NCBI GenBank assembly: GCA_944376265.1
Contig: CALWCD010000017.1
Location: 1-39,245 of the forward strand
Direction of reading: 5' to 3'
From: an uncultured Clostridia bacterium
Lineage (GTDB): Bacteria > Bacillota > Clostridia > Oscillospirales > Acutalibacteraceae
DNA length: 39,245 nucleotides
Positions within the stretch are counted from its first letter, which is position 1; each line of letters starts with the position of its first letter. Of the stretch, positions 1 through 9,383 are shown piece by piece. The notes beneath the pieces are model-generated. The model worked only from the letters and a program-made list of their open reading frames with translations, ran no database searches and was not told the DNA's origin. A program made the position numbers and the translations under genes.

Positions 1-28
1 TCCGTTTCCGCTTTCGTTTCCAAGCAAA

Positions 29-64
29 AAACCTGCTCTGGCTTAATTGCCGGAGCAGGTTTTT
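29..64 (+). terminator. Intrinsic terminator of a gene left of the window
   Basis: GC-rich inverted repeat (AAACCTGCTCTGG ... CCGGAGCAGGTTTT) with a short AT loop and a following T-tract. It reads as a rho-independent terminator on the plus strand. The gene it serves lies outside the window. Confidence 0.8.
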
Positions 65-75
65 CTACAGGCTGA

Positions 76-100
76 GGACAGCTTCGGCTGTCCTTTTTTT
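76..100 (+). terminator. Second, tandem intrinsic terminator
   Basis: A 7-bp stem (GGACAGC/GCTGTCC) is capped by a TTCG tetraloop and followed by seven T. It lies 12 bp after the first terminator and 10 bp before the spoIID stop codon. The T-run is present only in the plus direction, so it backs up termination of the upstream gene convergent with spoIID. Confidence 0.85.
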
Positions 101-109
101 GCGCCATTG

Positions 110-1210
110 TTACGGCTGGGAGGGGGGCTCTGACCCTTCCAGAGTGGCGCCGGGGTAATAGTGGGCGAGGATCTCCCGGTAGTCCGCCCCCTGCTCCGCC
201 AGAAACATGGCCCCTGCCTGGCTCATTCCCACTCCGTGGCCCCACCCCCGGACGGTAAAGGTAAAGACCCCCTGATGGTAGGAGCACTGGAAACAGGCGC
301 TGCGCAGGCCGAAGGCTTCCCGCAGCTCCTCCCCGGTGCAGGTCCGGCCTCCCACCTGGGCGCTGGTCACGTACCCCGAAGGGGAGATCTCCGTCCCGGA
401 AATCCAGGATTCCTCTTCGCCGGAGAAGTCCGCCTCCCCGGGCCAAAGGCCTTGGGCGGCCTGGCGCAGCTCTTCCCCAGTCAGGGTCACGGTGGAAAGG
501 TACCCGTTGGCGAAGGCGTCCCCTGGGCTTGCCGCAGACTGCAGGTAGGGGAATTCCTGCTGCCACACTTCCTGGGAGGAGGCGGTGTTCCCTCCGGAGA
601 TGGCGAAAAACGCCGCGCAGATGGGCGCTCCCTCCCAGGTGAGAAGCTGCCCTTTTACCGAGGCTGCCACATCCTGAAGCTTCTGGTAATAGGCGGGGAA
701 ATCCTCTCCCCAGCGCTCCTCCATGGCGGACTGGGGCACGTATACCAGCCACTGGGAGCTGTCGCAGGCAAAGTCCGCCCTCTCCCCGGTATGATGGTCC
801 CGCTGGTAGGAGTAGAAGGTGTACAATGCCACGGCCTGGGCTTTCAGCGCCTCTTCCGGAGCGAACAGGTCCATCTCGCAGGCCAGGGCAGCCGGGAGAA
901 ATTCCTCTGCGCTCACCTGAAAAGTCTCTCCTGTGGCGGCATCGTACAGGGTGAACAGGTCTTCTGCCTCCTCTTCCTCCGGGAGGGGGGAGCCTTCCGG
1001 TAGGGAGCGTTCCTCCAGAAAACCAGGGGCCTCTTCCCCGGAAGACGAGGGAGAGGGGCCGGGAGAGGGGGCGCTCTCTTGGGGGGTGAGGGCGTCCTCC
1101 CGAAGAAGGTAGGCGCCGTACACCGCTCCTGGGATGAGGGTGAACGCCAGGTAGAGAACGAGAAACAGCACCAGCAGCCCGCGGGTTCTTCTGCGAGTTT
1201 GAGGGGACAT
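110..1210 (-). CDS. spoIID: Stage II sporulation protein D (SpoIID/LytB family)
   Basis: This is a 366-residue membrane-anchored SpoIID-family protein. SpoIID is a lytic transglycosylase which, with SpoIIM and SpoIIP, degrades septal peptidoglycan during engulfment of the forespore. Visible features are an Arg-rich N-terminus, one transmembrane helix (about residues 11-33), a Pro/Ser/Glu-rich linker (about 40-85), and the SpoIID domain, ending in the family signature GWGHGVGMSQAGA followed by a HYYPG motif. I chose the ATG at 1210 because AGAAGG lies at the right distance; an ATG 21 bases upstream has no ribosome site. The gene stands alone, divergent from citrate synthase and not beside murA or other spoII genes. 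A sporulation-sigma promoter could not be identified confidently upstream. A non-sporulation amidase-enhancer (LytB) role is possible but less likely in this spore-former. Confidence 0.93.
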   Translation of the reverse strand: MSPQTRRRTRGLLVLFLVLYLAFTLIPGAVYGAYLLREDALTPQESAPSPGPSPSSSGEEAPGFLEERSLPEGSPLPEEEEAEDLFTLYDAATGETFQVSAEEFLPAALACEMDLFAPEEALKAQAVALYTFYSYQRDHHTGERADFACDSSQWLVYVPQSAMEERWGEDFPAYYQKLQDVAASVKGQLLTWEGAPICAAFFAISGGNTASSQEVWQQEFPYLQSAASPGDAFANGYLSTVTLTGEELRQAAQGLWPGEADFSGEEESWISGTEISPSGYVTSAQVGGRTCTGEELREAFGLRSACFQCSYHQGVFTFTVRGWGHGVGMSQAGAMFLAEQGADYREILAHYYPGATLEGSEPPSQP

Positions 1211-1323
1211 AACCGCACCTTCTTTTTGCATAATTAAATTCTGTAAATTTCATATTCAAGGGGAGAACTGGAGGGTATTCGGGCAAAAATAAAATTTTAC
1301 AAAGGGAATCTTGCAAAAAGCCG

Positions 1324-1352
1324 TTGACTTTCCCTCGTTAGCGGAGTACAAT
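1324..1352 (+). promoter_or_regulatory. Sigma-A promoter of citrate synthase
   Basis: TTGACT at 1324-1329 and TACAAT at 1347-1352 are separated by exactly 17 bp. The start codon follows 36 bp downstream of the -10. Confidence 0.8.
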
Positions 1353-1388
1353 CAAACAATCATCGTTTTGGAAGAAAGGGGAAGCGTT

Positions 1389-2759
1389 ATGCAGCGGTTG
1401 AACAATGAAACGCCCGGCAGCACCACCATTCAGGAGCTGTGCGAAGAATATAAACGGAACAACGTCATCACCAAAGAGGTGTACGAGACCCATCGGGTGA
1501 AGCGGGGCCTGCGCAACGCCGACGGCACCGGCGTCATGGCGGGGCTGACCCACGTGTGCAATGTTCACGGCTATCTCATCGCCGACGGCGAGAAGATCCC
1601 GGACAAGGGCAAGCTCACCTACCGGGGCATCGACGTGGAGGATATCGTCCGGGGCTGCCAGGCGGAGGACCGGTTCGGGTTTGAGGAAGTGGTCTGGCTG
1701 CTGATCTTCGGCCAGCTGCCCAACCGCCACCAGTACGACCGGATCTGCCGCATCCTCTACGAGAACCGGGAACTGCCCGAGTATTTTCCCGAGGACATGA
1801 TCATCAAGGCGCCTTCCAAGAACATTATGAACAAGCTGGCCCGGTCGGTGCTGGCGCTGTATTCCTACGACGACAGCCCCGACGACCAGTCCCTGGAGAA
1901 CAATATGCGCCAGAGCCTCTCCCTCATTGCCCGGATGCCCTCCATCATGTCCTACGCCTACCAGGTGAAGCGGCGCCACTTTGACAAGCAGAGCATGTTC
2001 TTCCACCCCTACGAGCCCGACCACTCCACCGCCGAGGCCATTCTCAACGCCCTGCGGCCGGACCGGAAGTTCACCAGGGAAGAGGCTAAGCTGCTGGATC
2101 TGTGCATGGTGCTCCACGCGGAGCACGGCGGCGGCAACAACTCCACCTTTACCACCCGGGTGCTCACCAGCGCGGGCACGGACATTTACTCCGCCATCGG
2201 GGCTGCCGTGGGGTCTTTGAAGGGCTTCAAGCACGGCGGCGCCAACCACCAGGTCCGCATGATGATGGACGACCTGATGGCCCACGTGCAGAACTGGGAA
2301 AACGAGGACGAGGTGGAAGCCTACCTGGAGAAGATCCTGCGGGGGGAGGCTGCCGACGGCAGCGGGCTTATTTACGGTATGGGCCACGCGGTGTACACCC
2401 TGTCCGACCCCCGGGCGGTGATCCTGAAGGAGAAGGCCCAGGGGTTGGCCGAGAAAACCGGCTACGACGGGAAACTGGCCCTGTACCAGATGGTGGAGCG
2501 GCTGGCCCCCGCGGCCTTTGCCAAGGTGACCGGCAAGGACAAGGTGATCAGCGCCAATGTGGATTTTTACTCCGGCCTTATCTACGAGATGCTGGGGATC
2601 CCCGAGGACCTGTTCACTCCCATGTTTGCCGTCAGCCGCATTGCGGGCTGGTGCGCCCACCGCATCGAGGAGCTGACCACCGGCGGGCGGATTATGCGTC
2701 CGGCTTACCGGGCTCTGCCCATGAGCCAGAGCTACGTCCCCCTGGACCAGCGGCGCTGA
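1389..2759 (+). CDS. gltA: Citrate synthase
   Basis: This enzyme condenses oxaloacetate and acetyl-CoA to citrate, the entry to the oxidative TCA branch and to 2-oxoglutarate/glutamate synthesis. The protein has 456 residues. The catalytic triad of the family is visible: His246 in HAEHGGGNN, His333 in GMGHAVY and Asp392 in NVDFYSG. About 60-90 residues precede the core, as in other clostridial citrate synthases. The ATG at 1389 is preceded by an AAAGGGG ribosome site; an in-frame start at 1311 would lie upstream of the promoter and is rejected. No aconitase or isocitrate dehydrogenase gene is nearby, so it is a stand-alone transcription unit. A 2-methylcitrate synthase activity cannot be excluded from sequence, but no propionate genes accompany it. 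Confidence 0.95.
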   Translation: MQRLNNETPGSTTIQELCEEYKRNNVITKEVYETHRVKRGLRNADGTGVMAGLTHVCNVHGYLIADGEKIPDKGKLTYRGIDVEDIVRGCQAEDRFGFEEVVWLLIFGQLPNRHQYDRICRILYENRELPEYFPEDMIIKAPSKNIMNKLARSVLALYSYDDSPDDQSLENNMRQSLSLIARMPSIMSYAYQVKRRHFDKQSMFFHPYEPDHSTAEAILNALRPDRKFTREEAKLLDLCMVLHAEHGGGNNSTFTTRVLTSAGTDIYSAIGAAVGSLKGFKHGGANHQVRMMMDDLMAHVQNWENEDEVEAYLEKILRGEAADGSGLIYGMGHAVYTLSDPRAVILKEKAQGLAEKTGYDGKLALYQMVERLAPAAFAKVTGKDKVISANVDFYSGLIYEMLGIPEDLFTPMFAVSRIAGWCAHRIEELTTGGRIMRPAYRALPMSQSYVPLDQRR

Positions 2760-2799
2760 GAAGAATTCTCTTTGGGGCGTGTCCTCCCTATAATCTCTA

Positions 2800-2828
2800 T
2801 TGGAAAATGAAAAAAAATATGCTATAAT
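2800..2828 (+). promoter_or_regulatory. Sigma-A promoter of the membrane-protein gene
   Basis: TTGGAA (2800-2805) and TATAAT (2823-2828) have a 17 bp spacer. The expected start site, near 2835, falls inside the inverted repeat at 2832-2859. Confidence 0.7.
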
Positions 2829-2831
2829 TCA

Positions 2832-2859
2832 GAGGCCCGGGGAAGAACCCCAGGGCCTC
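2832..2859 (+). terminator. GC-rich hairpin, either gltA terminator or 5' leader hairpin
   Basis: Inverted repeat GAGGCCC ... GGGCCTC with an inner GGGG/CCCC pairing, followed by a weak pyrimidine tract (TCCTTTT). It could end gltA transcription, but it also sits at the predicted start site of the next gene, where it would form a 5' cap hairpin. The two roles cannot be separated by eye. Confidence 0.5.
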
Positions 2860-2896
2860 TCCTTTTGGGAGAAATACAGAATAAGGACTAAGTGAC

Positions 2897-3784
2897 ATGA
2901 AATTTGTAAATGTGGGCAACGCGCTGAAGGTCACCTGTGTGGGGTTTGCCGCCGGGGTGCTGCTGCGCGTGGTGCAGATGCTCTACTTCTTCGACTATGA
3001 CACCGGGTTTTACACCGACGGCGGCCTGATGGCCTGGATCTCCTTTGGGGTTCCGGCTGCAACCGGCCTTCTTGCGGCGTGGATGTGCTTCCGTTCCCGC
3101 CGGTACTTCGGCCCTCATACCCCCCGCCGGAATGTGATGACGGGCGTGGCGGCCCTTCTGTCCGGAGGGGTGCTGCTGTTCTCCGGGGCGCTCCAGTGGA
3201 TGGAGCTGCAGGCCCAGCCTGCCGCCGACGGGGAATACCGGGTGCTCCATCTGCTGTTTTTGGTCAGCTGCGGGCTGTTCGGCCTGGTGCAGCTGTTTGC
3301 CTCCATTGGCTTTTTTGCAGGGAAAAACCACCTGGGGAAGGTGCCCCTGCTGTACCTATTGGGGGTGCTGTGGGGCGTTGCCTACCTGATTTTGGTCTAC
3401 GTGTTCTACGCCAAATCCTCCTCTGTGGTGGAAAACTTGTTTGCCATTCTGGGAGGAGCCTTCACCCTGCTGTGCCTGTTCTACCTGTGCAAGCTCATGG
3501 CGGGCGTGGACGAGGAGGGCGCGGCAAAGCGCACCTTTGTCACGGGGATTTTCGCCGTGGAGTTCCTGCTCACCTACTCTCTCTCCAACCTGTCCCTGCT
3601 GCTTCTGGGGCGCTCCTACACCGGGGAGATCCCGGCTTCTGTGCAGCTGTCCACAGCAGTGGTGGCCCTGTTCCTGCTGGTGTTCCTGGTGACGTTCCGG
3701 AAGTACAGCCTGCGGCGCACCCCCAAGGGCGGGGTGGAGTCCGGCAGAGCCCGCCACAGCGCCCGCCGGTTCAAGGCAGAATGA
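2897..3784 (+). CDS. Polytopic membrane protein of unknown function
   Basis: I do not recognise this 295-residue protein. It is highly hydrophobic, with seven or eight likely transmembrane segments separated by short loops (first at about residues 10-30, others near 45-62, 80-97, 115-135, 148-170, 180-198, 215-235, 247-267). A basic C-terminal tail rich in Arg and Lys suggests a cytoplasmic C-terminus. No catalytic motif, binding motif or transporter signature was seen. The ATG at 2897 follows AAGGA at good spacing. It has its own promoter and lies between citrate synthase and gap with no coupling to either. Confidence 0.8.
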   Translation: MKFVNVGNALKVTCVGFAAGVLLRVVQMLYFFDYDTGFYTDGGLMAWISFGVPAATGLLAAWMCFRSRRYFGPHTPRRNVMTGVAALLSGGVLLFSGALQWMELQAQPAADGEYRVLHLLFLVSCGLFGLVQLFASIGFFAGKNHLGKVPLLYLLGVLWGVAYLILVYVFYAKSSSVVENLFAILGGAFTLLCLFYLCKLMAGVDEEGAAKRTFVTGIFAVEFLLTYSLSNLSLLLLGRSYTGEIPASVQLSTAVVALFLLVFLVTFRKYSLRRTPKGGVESGRARHSARRFKAE

Positions 3785-3846
3785 GTTTTTTTCTCCATAT
3801 TTCCGTTAAAGTGGGAAGAATTTGGGGTTATTTTTCTGTCAAACTC

Positions 3847-4934
<1,088 letters not shown>

Positions 4935-4963
4935 GTCTCTGCTGAATACCCTTTCAAGCTGAG

Positions 4964-4999
4964 AAAATCCCCCTGGGACAAGCTCCCGGGGGGATTTTT
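4964..4999 (+). terminator. Bidirectional terminator between gap and the convergent gene
   Basis: The stem AAATCCCCC ... GGGGGATTT encloses an inner GGGA/TCCC helix, with a T5 tract on the plus side and TTTTCTC on the minus side. It can end gap and the convergent split-barrel gene. Confidence 0.88.
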
Positions 5000-5009
5000 G
5001 CGTGCTTTT

Positions 5010-5435
5010 TTATTCTGCTGTTTTCTCAAAGCGCCGCCCGTGGGACAGCAGCACCCAGTGGGTCTGCCTCACCCGCAGGAGAATGGTGTTTTTGTCGGCA
5101 AAGTCGTTGTGGCCATTGTGGATCCACTGGGAAAAGACCTTTCGCAGCGTGGCGGCAAGCTCCTGGTTTTCCTGACTGCAAAACCAACCCATACTTTCTC
5201 CGATTCCCTCGCCGGTGAACCAGTCCCCGCACAGAGCCACTCTGGGATTTTGGCGGATCTGGTCCATCTTTCGGGAGAACCCGTAGGTGATGACGTAAAA
5301 ACACCCGTCTTGGTAATAGGCGTTTACGTACCGAACTCCCGGGCCATTGGTCCCTTGGGTGGCCAAGGCAACCACGGTGTCTTTCCCGAAGCGCTGTTCC
5401 ATCACGGTTTCCGCTTCCTGCGGCCAGTAGTTCAT
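5010..5435 (-). CDS. FMN-binding split-barrel protein (pyridoxamine 5'-phosphate oxidase-like family)
   Basis: This 141-residue protein belongs by pattern to the small split-barrel flavoprotein family often annotated as pyridoxamine 5'-phosphate oxidase-like. Supporting segments are a central VRYVNAYYQDGCFYVITYG beta hairpin, then RKMDQIRQNPRVALCGDW, the usual order in this family. Family members bind FMN, F420 or heme; substrate and reaction cannot be assigned here. The ATG follows a perfect AGGAGG, and the gene overlaps the upstream ATPase gene by 4 bp (ATGA), so the two are translationally coupled. True PdxH activity is unlikely given its short length and the absence of vitamin B6 genes. 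Confidence 0.8.
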   Translation of the reverse strand: MNYWPQEAETVMEQRFGKDTVVALATQGTNGPGVRYVNAYYQDGCFYVITYGFSRKMDQIRQNPRVALCGDWFTGEGIGESMGWFCSQENQELAATLRKVFSQWIHNGHNDFADKNTILLRVRQTHWVLLSHGRRFEKTAE

Positions 5436-6193
5436 GGTGTTTCCTCCTGTTCATCGGGTTCGAAAAGTACCCGGAGCATTCGCTGAGGGTCGTCAAGAAA
5501 GTTTTTGGTGATCTGATAATGCTCTGTTTCCCGGTATTCCACCGGGTGAATGGGCCCCTGGCCCAGGAGCAGAATCTGGCCCTGGGGATAGGCCATGAGG
5601 ATGGGGGAGTGGGTAGCGATGAGGAATTGAGACCCTTTCTGGACCAGCCGGTGAATCTCCGCCAACAGGGTGAGCTGTCGGGCAGGGGAGAGGGCGGCTT
5701 CCGGTTCGTCCAAAAGGTACAGCCCCTGGCCCCAGAATCGGCTGTGGACCAAGGCTAAAAAGCTTTCCCCGTGGGATTGATGGTGGAGGGACTTTCCGCC
5801 ATAGCTTTGGAAAAAGATATCCGGAGGGAGAAGGCTGTTCCGAGAGAGACGTTCCACTTCGCTGGCGGTGTTGTAGAAGCTTTCCGCCCGGAGGAAAAAG
5901 CCGTCCTTGGGCCGGTAGGGCCCTTTGTGCAGGGTGAGGTAGCGGTACAGCCCTGAATGGGTGTCCGCCGTGGAGAAATTGAAGTTTCGGGAGCCGCCTT
6001 CCGGGTTGAAACCAAAAGCCACGGCAATGGCTTCCAGCAGGGTGGATTTCCCACTGCCGTTTTCTCCCACCAGAAAGGTGACAGGCTGGGTAAGGACCAG
6101 CTTGTCCAGCTGGGATATGGCAGGGATGCTGTTTAAATAGTTGTCCTCTTCTGTAAAGGTGGTTACCTTGCGGTCAATACCGTTTATGTACAT
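5432..6193 (-). CDS. AAA-type (ABC/SMC-like) ATPase
   Basis: A 253-residue soluble ATPase of the AAA family related to ABC/RecF-type heads. The Walker A motif GENGSGKST is at residues 43-51 and a Walker B with following loop reads YLLDEPEAALSP. A HSGLYRY/SYGGKSLHHQSHGESF region before Walker B resembles the ABC signature position of predicted ATP-binding proteins of this group. No membrane segment, nuclease domain or TOPRIM domain was seen, so it is not a full OLD nuclease. The start has AAGGAGG. Its stop codon overlaps the start of the split-barrel flavoprotein gene, implying a shared function that the sequence does not reveal. No clear promoter lies directly upstream. Confidence 0.8.
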   Translation of the reverse strand: MYINGIDRKVTTFTEEDNYLNSIPAISQLDKLVLTQPVTFLVGENGSGKSTLLEAIAVAFGFNPEGGSRNFNFSTADTHSGLYRYLTLHKGPYRPKDGFFLRAESFYNTASEVERLSRNSLLPPDIFFQSYGGKSLHHQSHGESFLALVHSRFWGQGLYLLDEPEAALSPARQLTLLAEIHRLVQKGSQFLIATHSPILMAYPQGQILLLGQGPIHPVEYRETEHYQITKNFLDDPQRMLRVLFEPDEQEETP

Positions 6194-6210
6194 GGAGGTC
6201 CTCCTTGCAG

Positions 6211-6236
6211 AAAAAGCACCCCAAACGGAGTGCTTT
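6211..6236 (-). terminator. Terminator-like hairpin between the permease and the ATPase gene
   Basis: Read on the minus strand, AAAGCACTCC-GTTT-GGGGTGCTTT is followed by T5. It lies about 90 bp after the permease stop and just before the ribosome site of the next gene. It probably ends the ABC operon, with any read-through feeding the ATPase gene. Confidence 0.65.
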
Positions 6237-6327
6237 CTCTAGGTTGTGCTTTGGTGCGGCGAGGGAGAAAACTACTCCCAGGTCCGCGCCCCACAGGCGC
6301 GTGCGCGGCTTGCCTGGGGTGCAACCC

Positions 6328-7584
6328 CTATTCGTGACGCAGGGCGTCGATGGGGTTCAGATTGGCTGCCTTGATGGACGGCAGCAGCCCGAACAGCACA
6401 CCGATAAACATGGAGAACAGCAAGCCCAGGAAGATAAAGGGCACGCTGATGGCCACAGGGGCCTGGGTGAGGCGGGAGACCAGCTCTGCCAGGCCGATGC
6501 CGGCTCCCACGCCGATCAAGCCGCCCAGACTGGTGAGCACGGCCGCTTCCGTGAGGAACTGCCACAGAATCCGCCCTTTCTTGGCGCCGATGGCTTTTTT
6601 TAGGCCAATCTCCCGGGTGCGTTCCGTCACCGACACCAGCATGATGTTCATCACGCCGATGCCGCCCACCAGCAGGGAGATGCTGGCGATCCAGATCAGC
6701 TGCTGGTTGGTGGCGTTGGACAGGTCCTGCAGGTCTCTTGCCTGCTGGAGCACGTCCTCGGCCCGGTACTGGATGTTTTCATTCTGGCTCTGCTCGTTGA
6801 GCAGGTCCGCCACCCGGGTGCCCACGCTGGACATGGCCTCGGTGCTGGAAGCCCGCACTGCCACCTCCTGGGGTTCGTCATAGGCGAACAGGGAAGGCCA
6901 GATGGAATAGGGCAGGAACACTTTTCCGGCGGTGGGGTTCTGCATGTAGGTGTAGTAGTCCTCGATGGAGTTGATCACCGGCTTGAACTGGTTGGACTCC
7001 TTCACCACACCCACCACCACCAGAGCGGTGGAGTTGTATTCAATGGTTTTTCCAATGGGGTTTTCCCCCTGGAACAGCAGTTTCGCCGTGTCGCTGTCAA
7101 TGATGGCCACCGGGCGGAACTCTTGGAAATCGTTGGGAACAAAGGTGCGGCCCTTCTCCACCACGTAGCGGCAGGTGGAAAAGTAGGCGTTGTCCACACC
7201 GTAAATCTGGCAGCCGGAAAGCTCCTTGTTGCCAAAGTAGAAGGAGTTGGAGTACTGCCGCCGGGTGTACACCGCGGCGTCCTCCACCTGGGGCAGCTCC
7301 AGAATTTCCTTGTAAAGCTCGTCGCTGACAGGGGAGATGCCCTGAGGAATGCCCTCATTGCCCACATCGTACACGTAGTCGTAATCGGACCGGTACAGCT
7401 GAACCCGCACCACGTTGTTCCCGGCGCCGATCAGGTTCTGCTTGATCTGTTCGTTGGTGCCCTTGATGGTGGACACAATGGAGATGATGGACGCAATGCC
7501 GATGATAATGCCCAGCATGGTGAGGAACGAGCGCATTTTGTGGGCCCAGATGCCTTGAAAGGAGAGGCGGATATTTTCAATCAT
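6328..7584 (-). CDS. MacB-type ABC transporter permease
   Basis: A 418-residue permease of the MacB/FtsX type. It has an N-terminal transmembrane helix (about residues 19-40), a large extracytoplasmic MacB_PCD domain (about 45-290), and three C-terminal helices (about 297-319, 347-368, 379-400) that form the FtsX domain. The RTREIGLKKAIGAKKGRI coupling segment and the C-terminal NLNPIDALRHE are family hallmarks. Members are mechanotransmission exporters of peptides, drugs or lipoproteins; this substrate is unknown. The ATG at 7584 has GAGGAGG 7 bases upstream; an ATG 18 bases earlier lies before that site and is rejected. It is the last gene of a four-gene operon and follows the second adaptor after 14 bp. 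The ATPase is a separate protein here, unlike fused E. coli MacB. Confidence 0.92.
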   Translation of the reverse strand: MIENIRLSFQGIWAHKMRSFLTMLGIIIGIASIISIVSTIKGTNEQIKQNLIGAGNNVVRVQLYRSDYDYVYDVGNEGIPQGISPVSDELYKEILELPQVEDAAVYTRRQYSNSFYFGNKELSGCQIYGVDNAYFSTCRYVVEKGRTFVPNDFQEFRPVAIIDSDTAKLLFQGENPIGKTIEYNSTALVVVGVVKESNQFKPVINSIEDYYTYMQNPTAGKVFLPYSIWPSLFAYDEPQEVAVRASSTEAMSSVGTRVADLLNEQSQNENIQYRAEDVLQQARDLQDLSNATNQQLIWIASISLLVGGIGVMNIMLVSVTERTREIGLKKAIGAKKGRILWQFLTEAAVLTSLGGLIGVGAGIGLAELVSRLTQAPVAISVPFIFLGLLFSMFIGVLFGLLPSIKAANLNPIDALRHE

Positions 7585-7598
7585 TGCAATGCCTCCTC

Positions 7599-9335
7599 TC
7601 AAAAGTTGTACACGGCTATGCCGTCCTGGCCTGTGGCGTTCTGGTCCAGCTGAGAGGAGGAACTTTCTCCGCCGGCGCCGTTCTCTTCAGAATGGGGCGG
7701 GTCCTGAGTGCCCTGCACCACGGCCCGCACGCCCTCCTGCACGTCCGTGCCATAGGGGAACGCAATGTAATCCTCCATGGTCAGGCCGCTTTTCACCTCG
7801 ATGTATTCGCCTCCATAGATGGAGACGCCCAGTTCCAGATACTGTTTGTACAGCCGGTTGTCCAGCCCCGCCTTCATCACGTAGCTGCCGGACTCGTCCT
7901 CCCGCAGGTAGGCTTTCCACAGGTAGAGAGCATCGCTGCTGGCGCTGCCCTGCACGTTCAGGGTAATCTCCAGGTACATGCCGTTGGTCAGGCCCTCCGG
8001 GTTTTCCACCACAGCGGAAAACTCATACTGAGAGCTGTTGGGGTTTCCCGTGCTTCCGTACATGCCTCCGGAATTGGGGTCCAGGGGATAGTCGGAGATC
8101 TCGGAAATGGTGGCGGTGTAGCTCATGCCGTTCTGGTAGCTCATGGCGTTGACCACGTCGCCCACATGGACGCTGGTGAGCAGACTCTCGCTGATGCTCC
8201 CCTTAATGGTGAACTGGCCCTGGCCGGAGACCACCAGGAAGGGGGTGCCGTCGGCAGCGGCGGTGTCCACGTCCACCAGGGTGCGCACCACTCCGTCCAC
8301 CGTAGAGCGGACCGTGGAATTCTCCAGGGTCAGCTTGGATTTCTCCAGGTCCAGCTTGGCCTGCTTGATCTTCAGCTGCAGGTCCTTGATCTCCTGGCGC
8401 TTCTCCTCGATGAGCTTGTTCAGTTCGTCCTTGGTGTAACCCGTGCTGTCTTGGTCGGTGCTGGAGGTGCTGCCGGAAGAGCTGGCTTCAAAGATTTCCT
8501 CCACAGTCTCCAGGGTGTTGGACCCGGTGAGCAGGTCGGAGACATGGAAATTACCGGAAAGGTCCGTGCCGTCCAGCTGGAAGGAGTAGAGCAGCTTCCC
8601 GTAGTTGGAGTTCTCCTCCCGCACCTCGAACACGGCGGCAAAGGGGGAGGTCAGCACGTTGTCGGGGCCGGGGGTGGAACCGGAACCGTCCCCCAGCAGC
8701 CGCAGGAGGAAGTCCTTGGTCATCACGCAGTCCTCCGTGCACAGAAACACGTAGGGGTCCTCTGTGGTGCCGCTGCCCGAATAGGGCTTGGAGTCCACAT
8801 CCAGCCGACGGTACAGGGTCACGTCCGCGGGAGGGATGGTGGGGGAGGGAGTGGGGGTGGGCTCCGGCGTGGGGATGGGCTGGGGATCGGGGTCGGGCAC
8901 GTCGGGCTTGGGGGTGACGACCGGCGTGGTGTTCTGCAGCTTTTTCAGCTGTTTTTCCGCGTCGTCCAGTTCGATCTCCGCCTGCTTCACCGCCAGATCC
9001 TTGGACTCCACGTCCAGCTCCAGCTTTGTCTTGTCGTACTGGAGCAGCGGGTCGCCGATGGCCACCTGCTGGCCCTCTTCCACGTAAATGTCGGAGATGG
9101 TCTTGTCGGAGGTGGGGTAGATCTCCTGAAGGGAGTCGCTGGCGGCGGTGCCGGAGGAATAGGTCTGGTCTCCCCAGTACTGGGTGGTGACGTTCATCAT
9201 GGGAACCACGTCCACCGTGCGCCGGTCAGCGCGATACTGTACGAAAAACCAGAGTCCCAGAGCGAAGGCCACCACCAAAACCGAGGTGACGCTGATGATG
9301 ATCAGGTTTTTCTTGGCTTTTTTGTTCATGCTCAT
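7599..9335 (-). CDS. Membrane-fusion adaptor (MacA/HlyD-like) with an inserted domain
   Basis: A 578-residue adaptor anchored by one N-terminal helix (about residues 10-32). The lipoyl half-motif VEEGQQVAIGDPLLQYD and a first coiled-coil helix end near residue 147. Then, where MacA-type proteins have a simple hairpin turn, there is a Pro-rich linker (about 148-183), a globular insertion of roughly 115 residues (about 184-300) and a Ser/Thr linker, before the second helix (about 315-350) and the second lipoyl half. Membrane-proximal beta domains follow. It should bridge the permease to an extracellular partner; monoderms lack TolC. It follows the ATPase gene by 48 bp. The start is the least certain in the operon because AAAGGA is rather distant (14 nt) from the ATG. 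Confidence 0.87.
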   Translation of the reverse strand: MSMNKKAKKNLIIISVTSVLVVAFALGLWFFVQYRADRRTVDVVPMMNVTTQYWGDQTYSSGTAASDSLQEIYPTSDKTISDIYVEEGQQVAIGDPLLQYDKTKLELDVESKDLAVKQAEIELDDAEKQLKKLQNTTPVVTPKPDVPDPDPQPIPTPEPTPTPSPTIPPADVTLYRRLDVDSKPYSGSGTTEDPYVFLCTEDCVMTKDFLLRLLGDGSGSTPGPDNVLTSPFAAVFEVREENSNYGKLLYSFQLDGTDLSGNFHVSDLLTGSNTLETVEEIFEASSSGSTSSTDQDSTGYTKDELNKLIEEKRQEIKDLQLKIKQAKLDLEKSKLTLENSTVRSTVDGVVRTLVDVDTAAADGTPFLVVSGQGQFTIKGSISESLLTSVHVGDVVNAMSYQNGMSYTATISEISDYPLDPNSGGMYGSTGNPNSSQYEFSAVVENPEGLTNGMYLEITLNVQGSASSDALYLWKAYLREDESGSYVMKAGLDNRLYKQYLELGVSIYGGEYIEVKSGLTMEDYIAFPYGTDVQEGVRAVVQGTQDPPHSEENGAGGESSSSQLDQNATGQDGIAVYNF

Positions 9336-9383
9336 GTATGATTAACCGTTCCTTTCCCCAACGATGGGACGAAACCGTGGAAA

